Positions 10,561 through 22,075 are shown, counted from the stretch's first letter. The stretch is DNA of 64,000 nucleotides from Uranotaenia lowii (GCF_029784155.1 NC_073691.1:87427361-87491360), one strand, 5' to 3'. The notes: generated from the sequence alone by a model not told the origin. Made by a program: numbers and translations.

Positions 10561-12310
10561 GCGTCGTTATTAAGACGAGGTCATGCTTTGCCAGCAATGC
10601 AGTGATCCCTGGCGAACCGGATATGACGTTTGGAAGAGATTTACAAGGTCAATCATGATTTTTGAATATTTTCTTAAAACAATTTCCATCTGACATATTA
10701 AAGATAACCAGTAAAACTTATGTACATCCTCTTTGCCAATTTGTCAACATAATCTTATGAGAAAATAAAATTTGGAATTTTTGCATGATATATAGAAAAG
10801 TTCAATCACTTGATAAAAAGGAACGTTAAAAATAATAATCAAGAGCAAGTTTCCAGTGAAACTTACCGACCCGCTTTGATTGGCGGTGCAAGAAAAAATC
10901 ATAAAAACTTTACTCCAAACTAGTTCCATTTGTATAAGTTAGTTGGAATTTTCTCGGTAAAGCAAAGGTCTCTTCAGAATCTATCTACGTAGGTATGAGG
11001 GTATGGCAGAATTGCCAAAGAGCACGTTCTTCTTTCACAATTAGATGCAGGCAAAGAAAGTTCTACGGAAAAATATCGCACATCGGTTTGAGGTTAGGCT
11101 ACCAACCACCAATCTTCGAAAGATGCATTCGAGCGGGAACGGTAGAAAAGATTAATAAGACAGGGGTGTTGCGAAGGGTTCGTTTTCTTATATATGATCC
11201 AGCATTGATTTGAAACTTGAACCAAAAGAAGCTTTTGAGACCCCAAATGGAACACTTTTTAAACATCGATCACAGTTGTACCGGATAAGTTTTGCAATGA
11301 CTGTCCGCCAACTGCAACGTTGATCTAAAGTCGCGAATGTCATAAAGATGGAGGTAAAGGACTATAATTGAACCAATAAAAAACTATAATTAGATTATTA
11401 TTGATGTTAATTTATGTCAAATCGTATGCACACAATATAAACATCATAAAATTACACACCCTTGGACATAAAATTTTATTGCCAGAATTTTGAAGGGGAC
11501 ATTCACAGCAAAAATTGAATCAGTTAATTATACATTTAAAGCGAAAAAAAATTTAATCGATGCAAATTATTGGACCATCGCTTGAGACACAAATTTATGT
11601 TTCGTTTTACATCGAGTCGATTTGAATTTAATGTAATTGCTTTTTTTGTTTATATTGATTTTTATTCAAATGTTCTCGAAAAAAGGAATGTTTTTTCCAT
11701 TTTTATTGTTAACTTATAAGGGATATCAATTTGAATTGAAATCGCTTTGTTTTAAAATTAAAAATAGTTTCATTTATTATTGAAAATGGTTATTAACAAT
11801 TAGAAAATTTATCAAATTGAATATGTAGGGAAATAATCATATAGATCTACCTTAGCATAACATGTTGTTGGTTAAATTGTTAATCAGTCTTAAATTTTTT
11901 GAATCACTTTGTGAAATAATTTAAAAAAAGTATTGCTGTATGAAATCCGTAATCTTCGAACCTTCTTTCATGTACATAAAGTTATGTATACATAATGAAC
12001 CATTACTAGATCACATAAGGCTTGTTTGGCACCATTCGTGCCCTCTGTCAATCTAGCCTGATTGGCAAACACAAAATGTTTACGACATTTTTGCTTTACG
12101 ATAAATAAATCCTCATTGATAATATGAAATCTTGTTGAATCTGATTAATTTAAGGACCTGTTCATAATGTACAATATTATGTCTAAATATTTCAAGTGAA
12201 ATTTTTTGTTAATTTTTTTTAAATGCACAATCATTTGTGGTTGAAAAAAATTGATAAAAAAAAATTATCGGAAAAAACTATTGGTAAAAATGTATTTAAA
12301 AAAAACTAAC
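10561..12310. other. Non-coding AT-rich stretch
   Basis: No element end, tandem repeat or convincing exon is seen. Reading frames are short and of low-complexity composition. Confidence 0.4.
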
Positions 12311-12669
12311 CGGATTTTGAATAACAAGTTGATTGAATTCCTCTCCAAGAAATTGAGTAAAGAATTTGAAATCGCCCATATCTGATGCATTTTCTTCAAG
12401 TTGATACTTTCGAAGAGTTCTAGAGAACTCAATAGTTTTATTTTAATATACATCTGAAGACATTCAGAATCTACTCCCGTGGATTCTTTGAAATGGAACG
12501 TTAGGAGTTTACGTCTTCTTAGAACCGGATGCTCATTTAAAGTCAAGTTGAGGTTTGTACAGGTGTCAAAAAAATATCGTACATATGGCTGAGTAACCTT
12601 AAGATACTCGTCAATTAAGTTACAATCGTTGTCCTGTTGAAGAACGTTCATCAAACTCGGAGAACATTC
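12311..12669 (-). CDS. Candidate internal exon, product unknown
   Basis: The minus strand is open for 119 codons exactly between a possible acceptor (CATCTATAG before 12,669) and a possible donor (GTTAGT at 12,310-12,305). The reading frame upstream of the acceptor closes at once with TAG, as expected for an exon edge. The encoded stretch (ECSPSLMNVLQQDNDCNLID, later RRRKLLTFHFKESTG) has balanced composition unlike the AT-rich noise around it. I do not recognise a family. No neighbouring exon with compatible phase could be identified, so this may be chance or a remnant of an old element. Confidence 0.3.
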
Positions 12670-13559
12670 CTATAGATGTTAGTGTTGAAACTTACGGTTT
12701 GCTCCGGAACAGCAGCAGCAAGCTGCAAACTCCTGCTGCAACGGGCAGAACCAATTCATTGTTTGTTTTGGTTCCTATTGCTATGTTCAATTCGCAATCG
12801 AGAACAATAGATCAATGATTGCTGATGACAGGTGATGATGATAAATGCGGTACAAATGTTTACATCATCACTCGGTTAGACGAGAATACTGAAATTGGTT
12901 TGTGGTAACACAACAGTGTTGCCAGATATTATGGGTAAGAATATCAAAGTACTCATCGAGAAATAAGTACTTTCCCGGTTAAGGAATATAGGAAGTGGAA
13001 AGTGACAATTAGCTATCGCTAATTAATATAGTTGTATTCTACTGACCTCACAGACGAAACATGAATAAAGATAACTCAATTCCACCACTGAAACCTGCGT
13101 TTTCAACAGTTAGTTTTCAGCACTCTTCAGTAGTTCCTGCCTTAACGTACCGGTTTTTGCAGCTTTGTTTTGATGAAATTGTTGGTTGGTTTGATTCCCG
13201 AATACGTTTGCGATAAAGAGCTGCGGGTGATGAGTTTTTCTTTGCTATGTATCCAACCTTGTCCAGCACTAAATCCATCGTAATCACTTAGATCAAGACT
13301 TGGGTAGAGCTCTCATGATTTTCTTGGCAATATCCTCCATGATACTTGCACTAGCGTTAACATCAATTGCTCGCACTTGTTCCACTATCGGATTGATGAG
13401 AGAACATCAAAGAAATTTTGTCATCCTTAGACTATGAGGCATAACTGTAGAAGGAAATTCTCTCCTGAACGTCTCCATGTCAATTAGGTGATGTTTTAGT
13501 GTTGATTTCATTTCATTCAGTTGATTCTAAAATTTCGGAACTTTAAATCAGACTCAGCA
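12670..13559. other. Non-coding stretch between candidate exons
   Basis: It has more average base composition than its neighbours. A GTAAGT donor-like site on the minus strand near 12,697 and a CAGCAGCAGC run near 12,710 are present. No exon can be supported. Confidence 0.3.
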
Positions 13560-13864
13560 TTAAATGAAAGAGTCCGCTGAATGATTGGTTCCGCGGTTTT
13601 TGAATTTAGAAACTTTAGCTGAACCTGATGGCAAAACTTCTCCGTTGACAGCACACTGAACGGTCAGATGAGAATCTTCAGAGAAATTTTCTACATTGTC
13701 GATTTCAAAGGTGATTGCATGTGATGTATTATTGTCTTTTTCAAAATTAGATTCGGCGATTTCAATTGTTGTCATATCTCTATCATTTTGTTGATTGCCA
13801 ACTAACGGCTCTGGTGCATAAAGTTGATTTGGGTCCGCACTGATTTTTGGATAAACGACGTTTG
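13560..13864 (-). CDS. Candidate 3'-terminal coding exon, product unknown
   Basis: The minus strand is open from a good 3' splice site (TTTTCATGTCTTTTAG, exon from 13,864) to a TAA at 13,562-13,560, about 100 codons. After two bases that complete a split codon the frame reads NVVYPKISADPNQLYAPEPL, then an acidic, Asn/Ser-rich tail ending SAKVSKFKNRGTNHSADSFI. Composition and frame length favour a real C-terminal exon of a host gene, probably a flexible acidic tail. I cannot name it. The R1-clade element at 13,952-19,079 sits about 90 bp upstream of the acceptor, so it would lie in the preceding intron. Upstream exons were not found. Confidence 0.42.
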
Positions 13865-13934
13865 CTAAAAGACATGAAAAGAAATAAATAAATATTTGTA
13901 ACAAAGATTTTTTTATCCTACTCGCCAGGAAACG

Positions 13935-13951
13935 TGCACAAAATTTGGATT
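13935..13951. repeat. Target-site duplication of the R1-clade element, left
   Basis: TGCACAAAATTTGGATT is repeated at 19,080-19,096 and brackets the element. Confidence 0.92.
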
Positions 13952-14240
13952 TTTTTTTTACAAGATGGAAATTTGACCTCAAACCATAACAGCCGGGTGT
14001 TTGCTGCCGTGTGTGGGTTCGTCCCACTAAAACCACCTTGGGCTTCGTGTGCCAGATGTGCTCCTTGGTTTCACCCTATGATACTACATCAAGGTAGGCT
14101 GTGCTCATGCACTTATACATCTCACCCTTTTCCTCTTTCTCAATTTTTCCTCAATTTCTCCTTGATCATCGTTCTGCTTTATCCTTTTTTCTCCTTCTCC
14201 TTTTCCTCTATCGCCAACTTCAGACTGGTACGGAAGACCC

Positions 14241-14383
14241 CGAAACGTGTGCCGGTTAGGTAACGCTTTCATAATAACTCACGCCCGTCACAGCATCCAC
14301 TATCCAGGGGATATCGAAACGTGTGCCGGTTAGGTAACGATTTCAAAGTAACTCGCGCCCGTCACTGCAACCACTTCCGCAGG
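14241..14383 (-). repeat. 74-bp tandem repeat in the 3' UTR of the R1-clade element
   Basis: Two units start at 14,241 and 14,315, each beginning CGAAACGTGTGCCGGTTAGG on the plus strand. Short 3' UTR tandem repeats are common in non-LTR elements and often vary in copy number between copies. Confidence 0.8.
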
Positions 14384-14610
14384 ATTTCTAACCACCAAGG
14401 CATGGCCGATTGAGAAACTACCAAGCTAGAATCCCGACACGACCACCCCGAATGGTATCTCCGCTTCCTTTTGCTGCAGGAAAGATCGTAGCTGAGTACG
14501 TGAGACCTTTTAAGTCCCACCACACGTATGAGTCCAGATTAGGGTTATACCGCGCCCTAAGATCGCGTTGCTTTTGAATTGAAGTGTCATACGAGGCCCA
14601 AGATCTTTCA

Positions 14611-17600
14611 TTAGCTTGTCAAATTTGGTTGACTATCTCGCTCTCTCCGTTCATCATCCTTCCTGATCCTTATCAGATTGCGCATGATTTGCGAGATTTC
14701 GTCGACTATAGCACGCCATGACTGTTCGTCGCGACACATTTCACTCACTATGTTTTCAGCGTTCAAATTTTGAAGTTGTTGACGCCTTGAATTGAACCTG
14801 GGGTAGACAAAGATAGCATGTTCTGCCGATTCCTCCGTCTCTACGCATTCCGGGCAATAAGGCGAGATGATAAGCTTAAACCAATGAAGGTATTGCTTAA
14901 AGCACCCATGACCCGAAAGGAACTGCGTCAGGTAGAAGTTGACCTCTCCATACTTCCGATTTACCCAGTCTGGAAGTCTCGGGATTAGCCTATGCGTCCA
15001 TCTTGCGTTGTTCGATGCGTCCCATTGCTCCTGCCACTTGAGCATTGACGCTGCTCGTTGAATATTACGCACTCCTCTAACAGCTCTTGCTTTGTAACAT
15101 TCCATATCCTCCGCCAGAGTTATGTCGATGGGAACCATGCCCGCGATGACAAAAGCTGCATCTGCTGCTATGGTCCTGTACGCACAGGAAACTCGCATGG
15201 CTATCAACCGATGTGTGCTCCGTAATTTGGATCTGTTGCGCTCTACCTCTATCGCGGAGCTCCAGGCCGCTCCTCCGTATCGTAGTTTCGACAGTGCTAC
15301 GCTCGCAAGGAGACGTTTCTTGCTACTCTTTGGACCATGGCAGTTCGGCATAATCCAGGCCAATGAATCCTCTCGATGCACTTTCGCAACAGTATTTGAC
15401 ATGCGCACCAAAACTTAAGCGATGGTCGACCATTACTCCAAGGTATTTCAGCTGCTGTTTCGAAGATGTCGTGTGCCCTCCAACAGTAATCTCCATGTGC
15501 GGTACAACTCTTTTATTGGTCACGAGCAGAACTTCAGTTTTATGGTGAGCTATCTGAAGCTTAACTCCCTCCATCCAGATGCCAACCCTTTCTACGGACA
15601 CCGTTGCAAGGTCTTCTACCTCCTCGATTGTTTCGCCGGTAATCATGAGCACGATATGTCAGCAAATCCGACTATATGCACGCCTGCTGGTAGTTTCAGC
15701 GTTAACACCTCATTATACATGGCATTCCAAAGCACAGGTCCGAGTATGGAACCCTGTGGAACACCCGCTGTTAGGGCAGTAGATCGTATCCCAGTTTCGG
15801 TTTCGTACGTCAGGATTCGATTTTTGAAGAAGCTTCCTATTATCCTGCAGAGAGTATTGGGAACAAGCATCCTGTGAAGCGCTTTGGCAATCGCTTCCCA
15901 GCTGGCATTGTTGAAGGCATTTTTAACGTCGATCGTCACAATGGCGCAGTGACGAACACCTGTCTGCTTCTTTTTATATGCGCGCTTCGCGTACTCTGTC
16001 ACCATACGGATGGCGTCCACCGTAGATCTCCCTTTCCGAAAACCGAACTGTCTGTCCGACAGTCCACTTCCGCCTTCTGTGTAGATAATAAGTATGTTTA
16101 ATATTATCCTCTCCAGTAGCTTACCAAGGGTGTCCAGCAGACAAATGGGTCTATATGATGATGGATGCCCTGGGGGTTTCCCGGGTTTCGGTAGTAGCAC
16201 CAACTTCGCCGTTTTCCACGAATTGGGAAAAGATCCCTCGTCGAGACACTTTTGTAGCACCACTCTGGAGGTATCTGGAATGGTCTGTACCGCCACCTTC
16301 AGCACTGCATTTGGGATTCCGTCCGGACCAGGGGCCTTATTCACCGCAAGTTTCTTAGCGATAGCCACGAGTTCTTCGTTCGTTACTGGCTCGATGTCGC
16401 GGGCACCCGCGTCGTACGGGGTAAGTGGCCACTGCGTCGGGCCATGCTGCGGGAAAAGATGTGCAACGATCTCTCTCAGTTTTTCCGGACACTTTTCGGT
16501 CGGCGACCTTGGGCCATCGAATCTCGCCAGTGCAACTCTATAGGCTTGGCCCCATGGGTTATCATCTACGCTCTGGCATAACGCTCTGTAGCAGTTTTCT
16601 TTGCTTGTTTTAATAGCTCGCTTAAGTGCCACCCTGGCTGCTCGGTAAACGGCACCTCTCGTTTCTCTTTCGGCTTCATTTCTCGCCCGTTGAGCTCGTC
16701 GTCTCGCTTTTAGACAGCTAGTACGAAGCTCAGCTATTTCTGAAGTCCACCAGTAAGCCGGTCGTCGCCACCACTTCGATGTATTTCTTCTGGGCATGGT
16801 CATGTCGCACACCGCTACCATCATTTTCGTCAGCTGCTCAGCATTATGGACCTGGGATGAGTCCTGCATGTATACAGCTTAGGTGCACACTTCCTTGTCG
16901 AAAACTTTAGTCTTCCATCTCCGCTCGTGCACTGGCAGTTGCCTTACTGCCACCGGATTTCGGTTTCCTACGCTATAGCGTATCGTCTGGTGATCGCTGT
17001 GGGTATAATCGTCACACACTCTCCAATTCATATCAGTTTTTAATGATGGACTCGCAAAAGTGATATCGATCACTGACGTTCTGTCTGGTATTCCATGCTT
17101 GCGATAGTTGCTGATGGATCCAGTGTTGCACAGCTCAACTTCCAGTCTTGCAAAGGACTCTAGTAGACTGTGGCCTCTAGGGTTGTTGCACCTACTACCC
17201 CAGTTTACCGCCCAGGCGTTGAAGTCTCCTCCTATTACAACAGGGACCTTTCCTGTCAGTTCGTGAGTGAGTTCATCCAACATTGTGTTGAACTCCACGA
17301 TCGTCCATCTTGGTGGAGCGTAGCAGCTACAGAAAAAGATGCCGTTAATTTTGGCAATCACGAATCCGTCCCGAGAATCTACCACTATCTCCTGGATAGG
17401 AAAACGTCCCGTGGCGTAGACAGCAGCTGAGCCAGACCTGTCCGCTGCCCAATTACCGTTTCCAGACGGGATTCTGTATGGTTCTGATAAAAGCGCCACA
17501 TCACACTTCTTTTCGCCTACCGTTTGCTCCAGCAGAAGCTGTGCAATCTCGCTATGGTTGAGGTTTAGCTGGATTATTTCCAGTTTTACTGGCTTGCCTT

Positions 17601-17694
17601 TGCCTTTATATATACCGGACAGTCCAAGCCACCAGTTTCGTGGACATTTCCATCCTCCTGCTTGCATAGCATACATTTCGGCTGTTTTTTGCAT
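14611..17694 (-). pseudogene. ORF2 of the R1-clade element: endonuclease and reverse transcriptase, broken
   Basis: ORF2 makes the nick (APE endonuclease) and copies the element RNA at the nick. It overlaps the end of ORF1 in another frame. The endonuclease part (17,580-16,900) keeps QLNLNH, the Glu of SEPYR, GGDFNAWA and the SDHQT motif. A TAA at about 16,880 interrupts the frame between endonuclease and reverse transcriptase without shifting it. The reverse transcriptase has KAPGPDGIPN, QFGFRKGRSTVDAI, the catalytic Asp of TIDVKNAF, and VPQGSILGP. One base is missing inside the FADD codons at about 15,650, which shifts the frame; another shift lies at ~15,330-15,400. The C-terminal zinc motif has CPEC and His, but Tyr where the last Cys is expected. 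It is dead, though only by a few changes. Confidence 0.9.
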
Positions 17695-19025
17695 TCTCGA
17701 GAGAAGTGTCCCTCTTCACCGCATTCTCGACAGCATCGTGACCGGTCGGGTCCGTTGCAGCTTCGGGATAGATGACCAAAATCCCAGCAGTTGAAGCAGC
17801 GTTGCATCTGCTTCGGTATCCTGGGTGCGGTTCTAAAATGCCCTATTGACCACCCTACTCTTACACTTCCTACCGTCAGTAGCGTTTTGGCCGCTGTTGG
17901 TGAGAGGCGAATCGTTGCAATCTGCATTCCACCGTACGCCTTTCTTATTTTTATAGCTACCGATTCGTTGCTCATGCCATGTATGCTGGAGAGAGCTTTC
18001 TCGAGCTTCTCTGCAGTGGTAAACTCATCAAGGTCCTTACATTCAATGGACGCAATCTGTGATAGCGCTCGGACAGTCGCTTCATCGCCTAGGGTGCTTT
18101 CGACAAGCTCCTTGAAGTCGGCGCTTTTTACCGCCGGGTCCTTTTTTAGCTCGAAGAGCAGTTCGCCTTTTTGGGTGCGTTTTGTTTTGGTGACGCTCTC
18201 ACCAAGATCTGATAACTTTGGCTCTGCGCGTAACTTCCGGAACAAGTCCGCATACGTTGTGCCTTCTTTCGCTTCCACGATAAGCGCATCACCCCTGGAC
18301 ATCACCCGTTGAGGTTTGGGTTTTGGGGGTGGTTCTGGTTTCATAACGACCTTTCTTTTCACGTTCTCCTTCCTATTGCGAACCATTCGCCAGCCTCCAG
18401 CACTGCTTTCACCGTCGGCATCCTCATAATCCGTGCCCCTCCTTTTTTTGGAGAAATCGTTCACGACGGGGGAGTCGCGATCTCTTTTTGCGGTTTTTCT
18501 TGGCTTGGACTCCTTCGAAAGTCCTTGAGAAGCAACCAATTTTGCTTCCTCCAGGTCCTTCTCTGCAGCCTCGGCCTTCCGCACCAACTCCGTTCGTTCC
18601 TTGACGGCACTCTGCAGGAGCACCATCAATTTCGGCACCCAGGTCTTGATGTGCGTGTGCACGTTGTTGGTGCTTCGCACAAACTCCTGCATCTTGTCGA
18701 CCATGTCGGCTGCCTCCAAAAGGCCACATTTTTTGATGCCCCTTGGTGCACCTCTTCCTGCGATTGGGACCTGCTCCTCTTGCTGGGAACTGCTGAGGTT
18801 TTCAGTGGCCCCATCAGCGACCGGGCTTCTTCCCGCTTCCTTGGCAACCTCCCTGCCAATCTGCTTTCCTAGCTCCTTTACTACTTTGCTCAGTAGAGGA
18901 GACCTAAGGAGTCCTCTCTTAGCAAAGACCTCCGTCTGAGTTCTTCTGCTTTCTCCTCCTTCGTCCGAGCTAACATCAGTTGTCTCGACGTTCTTTCTAT
19001 TTTTATTGTTGTTGTTTATGTTCAT
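17586..19025 (-). CDS. ORF1 (Gag-like protein) of the R1-clade element
   Basis: It is an RNA-binding protein thought to package element RNA and escort ORF2 protein. The frame is intact over about 480 codons. I place the start at the ATG at 19,025 (MNINNNNKN); an upstream in-frame GTG exists. The N-terminal third is charged and Lys/Glu-rich with a likely coiled coil around residues 130-170 (VRKAEAAEKDLEEAKLVA). The central part, about residues 250-400, is the conserved gag region. Residues 410-470 carry three CCHC knuckles: CFNCWDFGHLSRSC, CRECGEEGHFSREC and CMLC with a following His and Cys. The end overlaps ORF2, which starts upstream of 17,586 in another frame. Overlapping or reinitiated ORF2 translation is typical of the clade. 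Confidence 0.88.
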   Translation of the reverse strand: MNINNNNKNRKNVETTDVSSDEGGESRRTQTEVFAKRGLLRSPLLSKVVKELGKQIGREVAKEAGRSPVADGATENLSSSQQEEQVPIAGRGAPRGIKKCGLLEAADMVDKMQEFVRSTNNVHTHIKTWVPKLMVLLQSAVKERTELVRKAEAAEKDLEEAKLVASQGLSKESKPRKTAKRDRDSPVVNDFSKKRRGTDYEDADGESSAGGWRMVRNRKENVKRKVVMKPEPPPKPKPQRVMSRGDALIVEAKEGTTYADLFRKLRAEPKLSDLGESVTKTKRTQKGELLFELKKDPAVKSADFKELVESTLGDEATVRALSQIASIECKDLDEFTTAEKLEKALSSIHGMSNESVAIKIRKAYGGMQIATIRLSPTAAKTLLTVGSVRVGWSIGHFRTAPRIPKQMQRCFNCWDFGHLSRSCNGPDRSRCCRECGEEGHFSRECKKQPKCMLCKQEDGNVHETGGLDCPVYIKAKASQ

Positions 19026-19079
19026 GTTTAGTCCCACGAGTAGCTAGGGAAATATATACGGTCCACTGCGCCAGTGCCC

Positions 19080-19096
19080 TGCACAAAATTTGGATT
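19080..19096. repeat. Target-site duplication of the R1-clade element, right
   Basis: This is the same 17 bases as 13,935-13,951. Confidence 0.92.
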
Positions 19097-20294
19097 ATTG
19101 AAGAAGAAATGTATATTCTAGCCAAGCTTAACTTAATTGAAAAAAAAAATACAAAACCGACAAAACTGAATAAATACTATACATTGAACGCACAACCTTC
19201 AAAAATATAAATTCAAAATGTGAACTTTTTTTCTTTATAAAAATCTGAATCAGGTTTGGATCTATTTCCTAATTTTTATTTGGGTCTAATGTTCACAATC
19301 TAAAATTTGAAATAATATACATAAATGTGAACTTGAAATCTAGATTTGTATTAAGTAGGGTAGAAGCACTAGTTATTGAACAGGATATTTATTTATTTAT
19401 TGTCGTCAATCAGTTGTAGACCGTTGAACACTCGTAAAACATTAACCAATTAAAACAATAATATGCAGTGGAAAAATTAATTTAAAATTGTTGTGCATTT
19501 TTACCTCTGTTCAAATTTTTATCACGAATTTCGGACTCTTAAAGCCACAATCCCCGGAACTAGAATATGTTATCAAATTTTGGCTTGGTTTTTCGAATGG
19601 ATGAAGAAAACAGCCTTTTTTTGATTGGGAGAAAAATTGGATTGAAAACAAATAAACGTCTTGAACAATAATATGTATGAGTGTTTTCAACTAAGTCTTT
19701 TTGAATGATGTCTGGAAGAGTGGCAGTCTTTATTATCCCTATTTTCTTAGAATTTAACGAATTATAGTGTCCAATCATTGGATAACAGAAAACGCCAATG
19801 TTTCAATTATTGAACGTTCAATCTTGCAGTACTCGTTTCGTAAAGAAATGCATGTACCAGTTATTGAACAAACATTCGGTTGGTGTTTGGAAATATAAAC
19901 AAACTGTTTCTTGGTTGCTAGCTCAACCAAAATCGCCCCTGCATAGAAAGCATACTATCAAGCTTAATAACTCTGAATACGTACAATGATATTCAATGTT
20001 TACGTGTTCAATAATAAGAACATTGTCTGTTTAATATTGAACCATTGTGTTCAATTGTTGGGACAAAAGTAATTTTAAATAAAAATAGTTTCAAAACATA
20101 TTTCCGCGAAAAAAAAATATCGATTCGAAGCTGAGAAACATGCTTAAGCTTCACAATCATAATTTTATCAGAAAAACCATTCGTTATTTTTTATTGACCA
20201 CAAATGCGTTGAGTCCCATTGATGGTGTTTAATATAGTGTTCTTACCTAATACGAATGTGAATTCATCGTTGAAGAAAGGATTTCGAATTTCGC
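19097..20294. other. Non-coding AT-rich stretch with repeated TTGAAC motifs
   Basis: Between 19,370 and 20,060 the motifs TTATTGAACA, TTCAATTATTGAACGTTCAA and TGTTCAAT recur in both orientations, which hints at an old inverted-repeat element, but no clean ends can be set. Confidence 0.35.
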
Positions 20295-20445
20295 CCTTAA
20301 AGGTGATAAGTGATGTCCTTTTTAGTAAGAATATCTTAAGATTTTGAAATTTTATAGACGGATAGAACGCTTAGCCTACTGATGTGTGCTGGTAAATGTA
20401 ACTTCATCTGTATCTACCACTTCATAGTGGCATGATGCCGAATCC
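20295..20445. repeat. Dispersed repeat related to 4440-4720
   Basis: It begins AAAGGTGATAAGTGATGTCC, the inverse of the block at 4684-4718, and continues through AGACGGATAGAACG to a CTTCATAG block that matches 4488-4540 directly. Confidence 0.5.
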
Positions 20446-20477
20446 ACTTTTAAGCTTATCAGCTTTCCACTAATATC

Positions 20478-20930
20478 CTATTTCAAAATTTCCTTCACTC
20501 GCTGCGCCATGATATAAAGATGATTCTTGATGGTTTCGCAGACCAAAGTAGATCCAACTGCTGAGCAAATGGGATCTAAAAGCAATCTGAATCCCTCCCA
20601 CTCGAAACAGGAAAGTGGTAGTCCATGTTCCGTGACGAGCTTGACAACTGCTTCGGTTAAAAGTTGTTGATCTATAGCAATCGGTCGTTTTGCGATGATC
20701 CGCGGTTTTTTCGTGGGAGGTTCATAATCCTTCAGCAGGCCCTTCATATCGGCTAGCTCGCTGTGTTTCGAGCGGAACTGTCGAATCATGTTTCCAATGT
20801 CGCAATTCTCCTGGGTGTAGCTACATCCACTACTCGGGTCGAAGTTACATACCGCAGTTTTATCGTCATTGAAAATCATAAACGATGAAGCGATATCTGT
20901 TAAAGTTCGCTTTTCGCTGTTTGAAGCCAT
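20478..20930 (-). CDS. hAT transposase-like N-terminal ORF (BED-finger type), 150 codons
   Basis: The frame is intact from ATG at 20,930 to TAG. Residues ~25-55 contain a Cys/His arrangement (CNFDPSSGCSYTQ, later H in FRSKHSEL) compatible with a degenerate BED-type zinc finger. A basic nuclear-signal-like stretch follows (PPTKKPRIIAKRP). Residues ~88-150 (LTEAVVKLVTEHGLPLSCFE, then FRLLLDPICSAVG) match the region between the finger and the catalytic core of hAT transposases. The catalytic core itself (DESTD, CAAH and C-terminal dimerisation regions) is absent downstream on this strand. It could be a truncated transposase, one exon of a larger gene, or a domesticated DNA-binding protein. Its undamaged frame in such decayed surroundings is notable. 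Confidence 0.6.
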   Translation of the reverse strand: MASNSEKRTLTDIASSFMIFNDDKTAVCNFDPSSGCSYTQENCDIGNMIRQFRSKHSELADMKGLLKDYEPPTKKPRIIAKRPIAIDQQLLTEAVVKLVTEHGLPLSCFEWEGFRLLLDPICSAVGSTLVCETIKNHLYIMAQRVKEILK

Positions 20931-21962
20931 TTGTAAAACATGAACTGTTTTGGAACCGGCGTTTATATCGCGAAAATTTCACAACAGCGAGTGACAGTTG
21001 AAACTCAGGACTTCAAGATTTCACTGACTTTTCGAATGAACTGAGACAAGCGCGGATGAACATTCATAAACATGACCATAGCTATGAAAACGATAAGCAA
21101 ACTCTTTCGGTGCACGTTCATTGAAAATGACGGCGATTGAGAGTATATCAAAACAAACAGTATGATGAACGATCTATCAAGCGTTCACCGATTCATTGAT
21201 AAAAACGAAACTATTTTGATCGTTTGTATATTTTTGACTGAAAAAATTTCCAATTTCAATTTCAGTTTGTTCTGTCGATATATTTCAACACTGGACGGGG
21301 TTGAAAAAGTACTACGATTCGAAAAATGTGCACAACATTTACTTTCATATACATACATAGAAATTTTAACGTTTTTAGATGCCGACAAAAACTTAATTCA
21401 GTATGACGGATTGACTAAATAATAATACCTACAAACTTTTAACTGGTTTCCTCATGCTATACCAACTCTGTTGGTGTAAACATATTTTTCAGACAATCTC
21501 CCTTTTTTTGTTTTTAAAAAATTGTTTTATAATTCGGTAAGGTGTCTGGGGTAAAATGCAACAAAATGCAAATCAAAGAAACACCTTGTAAATCTAGTTT
21601 CCATGTGCTGGAATATGAATGTTTTGCATCACGCGTTTGTAAACATTGAAATTTCATTCATCCAAACATTTATTTTTATGATTTCAGCTTGTAAAATTTT
21701 TCGAAGTATTATTTAACCCCTAAATGTATGCAGCATCTTTATTTTCAGAAAAAATGTGAAAATTAGTTTTAATAGACCAAAACATTACTGCAATTGGTGT
21801 TTTCATGCGTTATAGTCTTTAAGGCATCGCAAATATATTAAAAACTATAAATTTTCATACGTGTTCATAAGATTGTTCATTAAAAACAAAGTTTGTTGCA
21901 AAGTAACCCATTTTCTTAGGAGGGTCACATGTTTTCAGAAAATTGAAAATAACTTAAGACAT
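20931..21962. other. Non-coding AT-rich stretch
   Basis: A GGTGTCTGGGGTAAAATGCA block at 21,540 looks like a MITE end of the GGGG...TTGATC type, but its partner is not found. Confidence 0.35.
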
Positions 21963-22075
21963 CAATAATTTTTTCTAACTACGCCAATTTGATGTCCTAT
22001 CATCCTTAAAACTTTAGATGCATGGTGGTATTAACTGTGAACATAAGTTTTTTAGAATCCATTGAAGTTGAAAAT
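21963..22075. repeat. Dispersed repeat, partner at 40,882-40,998
   Basis: Shared blocks in the same order are CAATAATTTTT-TCT-ACTACG-CAATTTG, CCTTAAAACTTTAGATGCA and GAATCCATTGAAGTTGAAAA. A related GAATCCATTGAAGTTGAAAA also occurs at 4823. Confidence 0.6.

Larger units (their letters stand above)
13952..19079 (-). mobile_element. Near-complete R1-clade non-LTR retrotransposon
   Basis: The 5.1-kb element lies on the minus strand between 17-bp target duplications. The poly-A tail is the T-run at 13,952-13,959 and the 5' end is at 19,079. It encodes overlapping ORF1 (Gag with three CCHC knuckles) and ORF2 (APE endonuclease, reverse transcriptase, C-terminal CCHC motif). This arrangement and the endonuclease wording (QLNLNH, GGDFNAWA) match the R1 clade, which includes Waldo/RT-type elements of mosquitoes. 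A perfect duplication and few lesions suggest a recent insertion. It is not in an rDNA context. Confidence 0.92.

Noticed and set aside
15122..18939. Several plus-strand frames of 100-190 codons inside the R1-clade element
   Set aside because: They are antisense shadows of the GC-richer ORF1 and ORF2 and carry no family motif.
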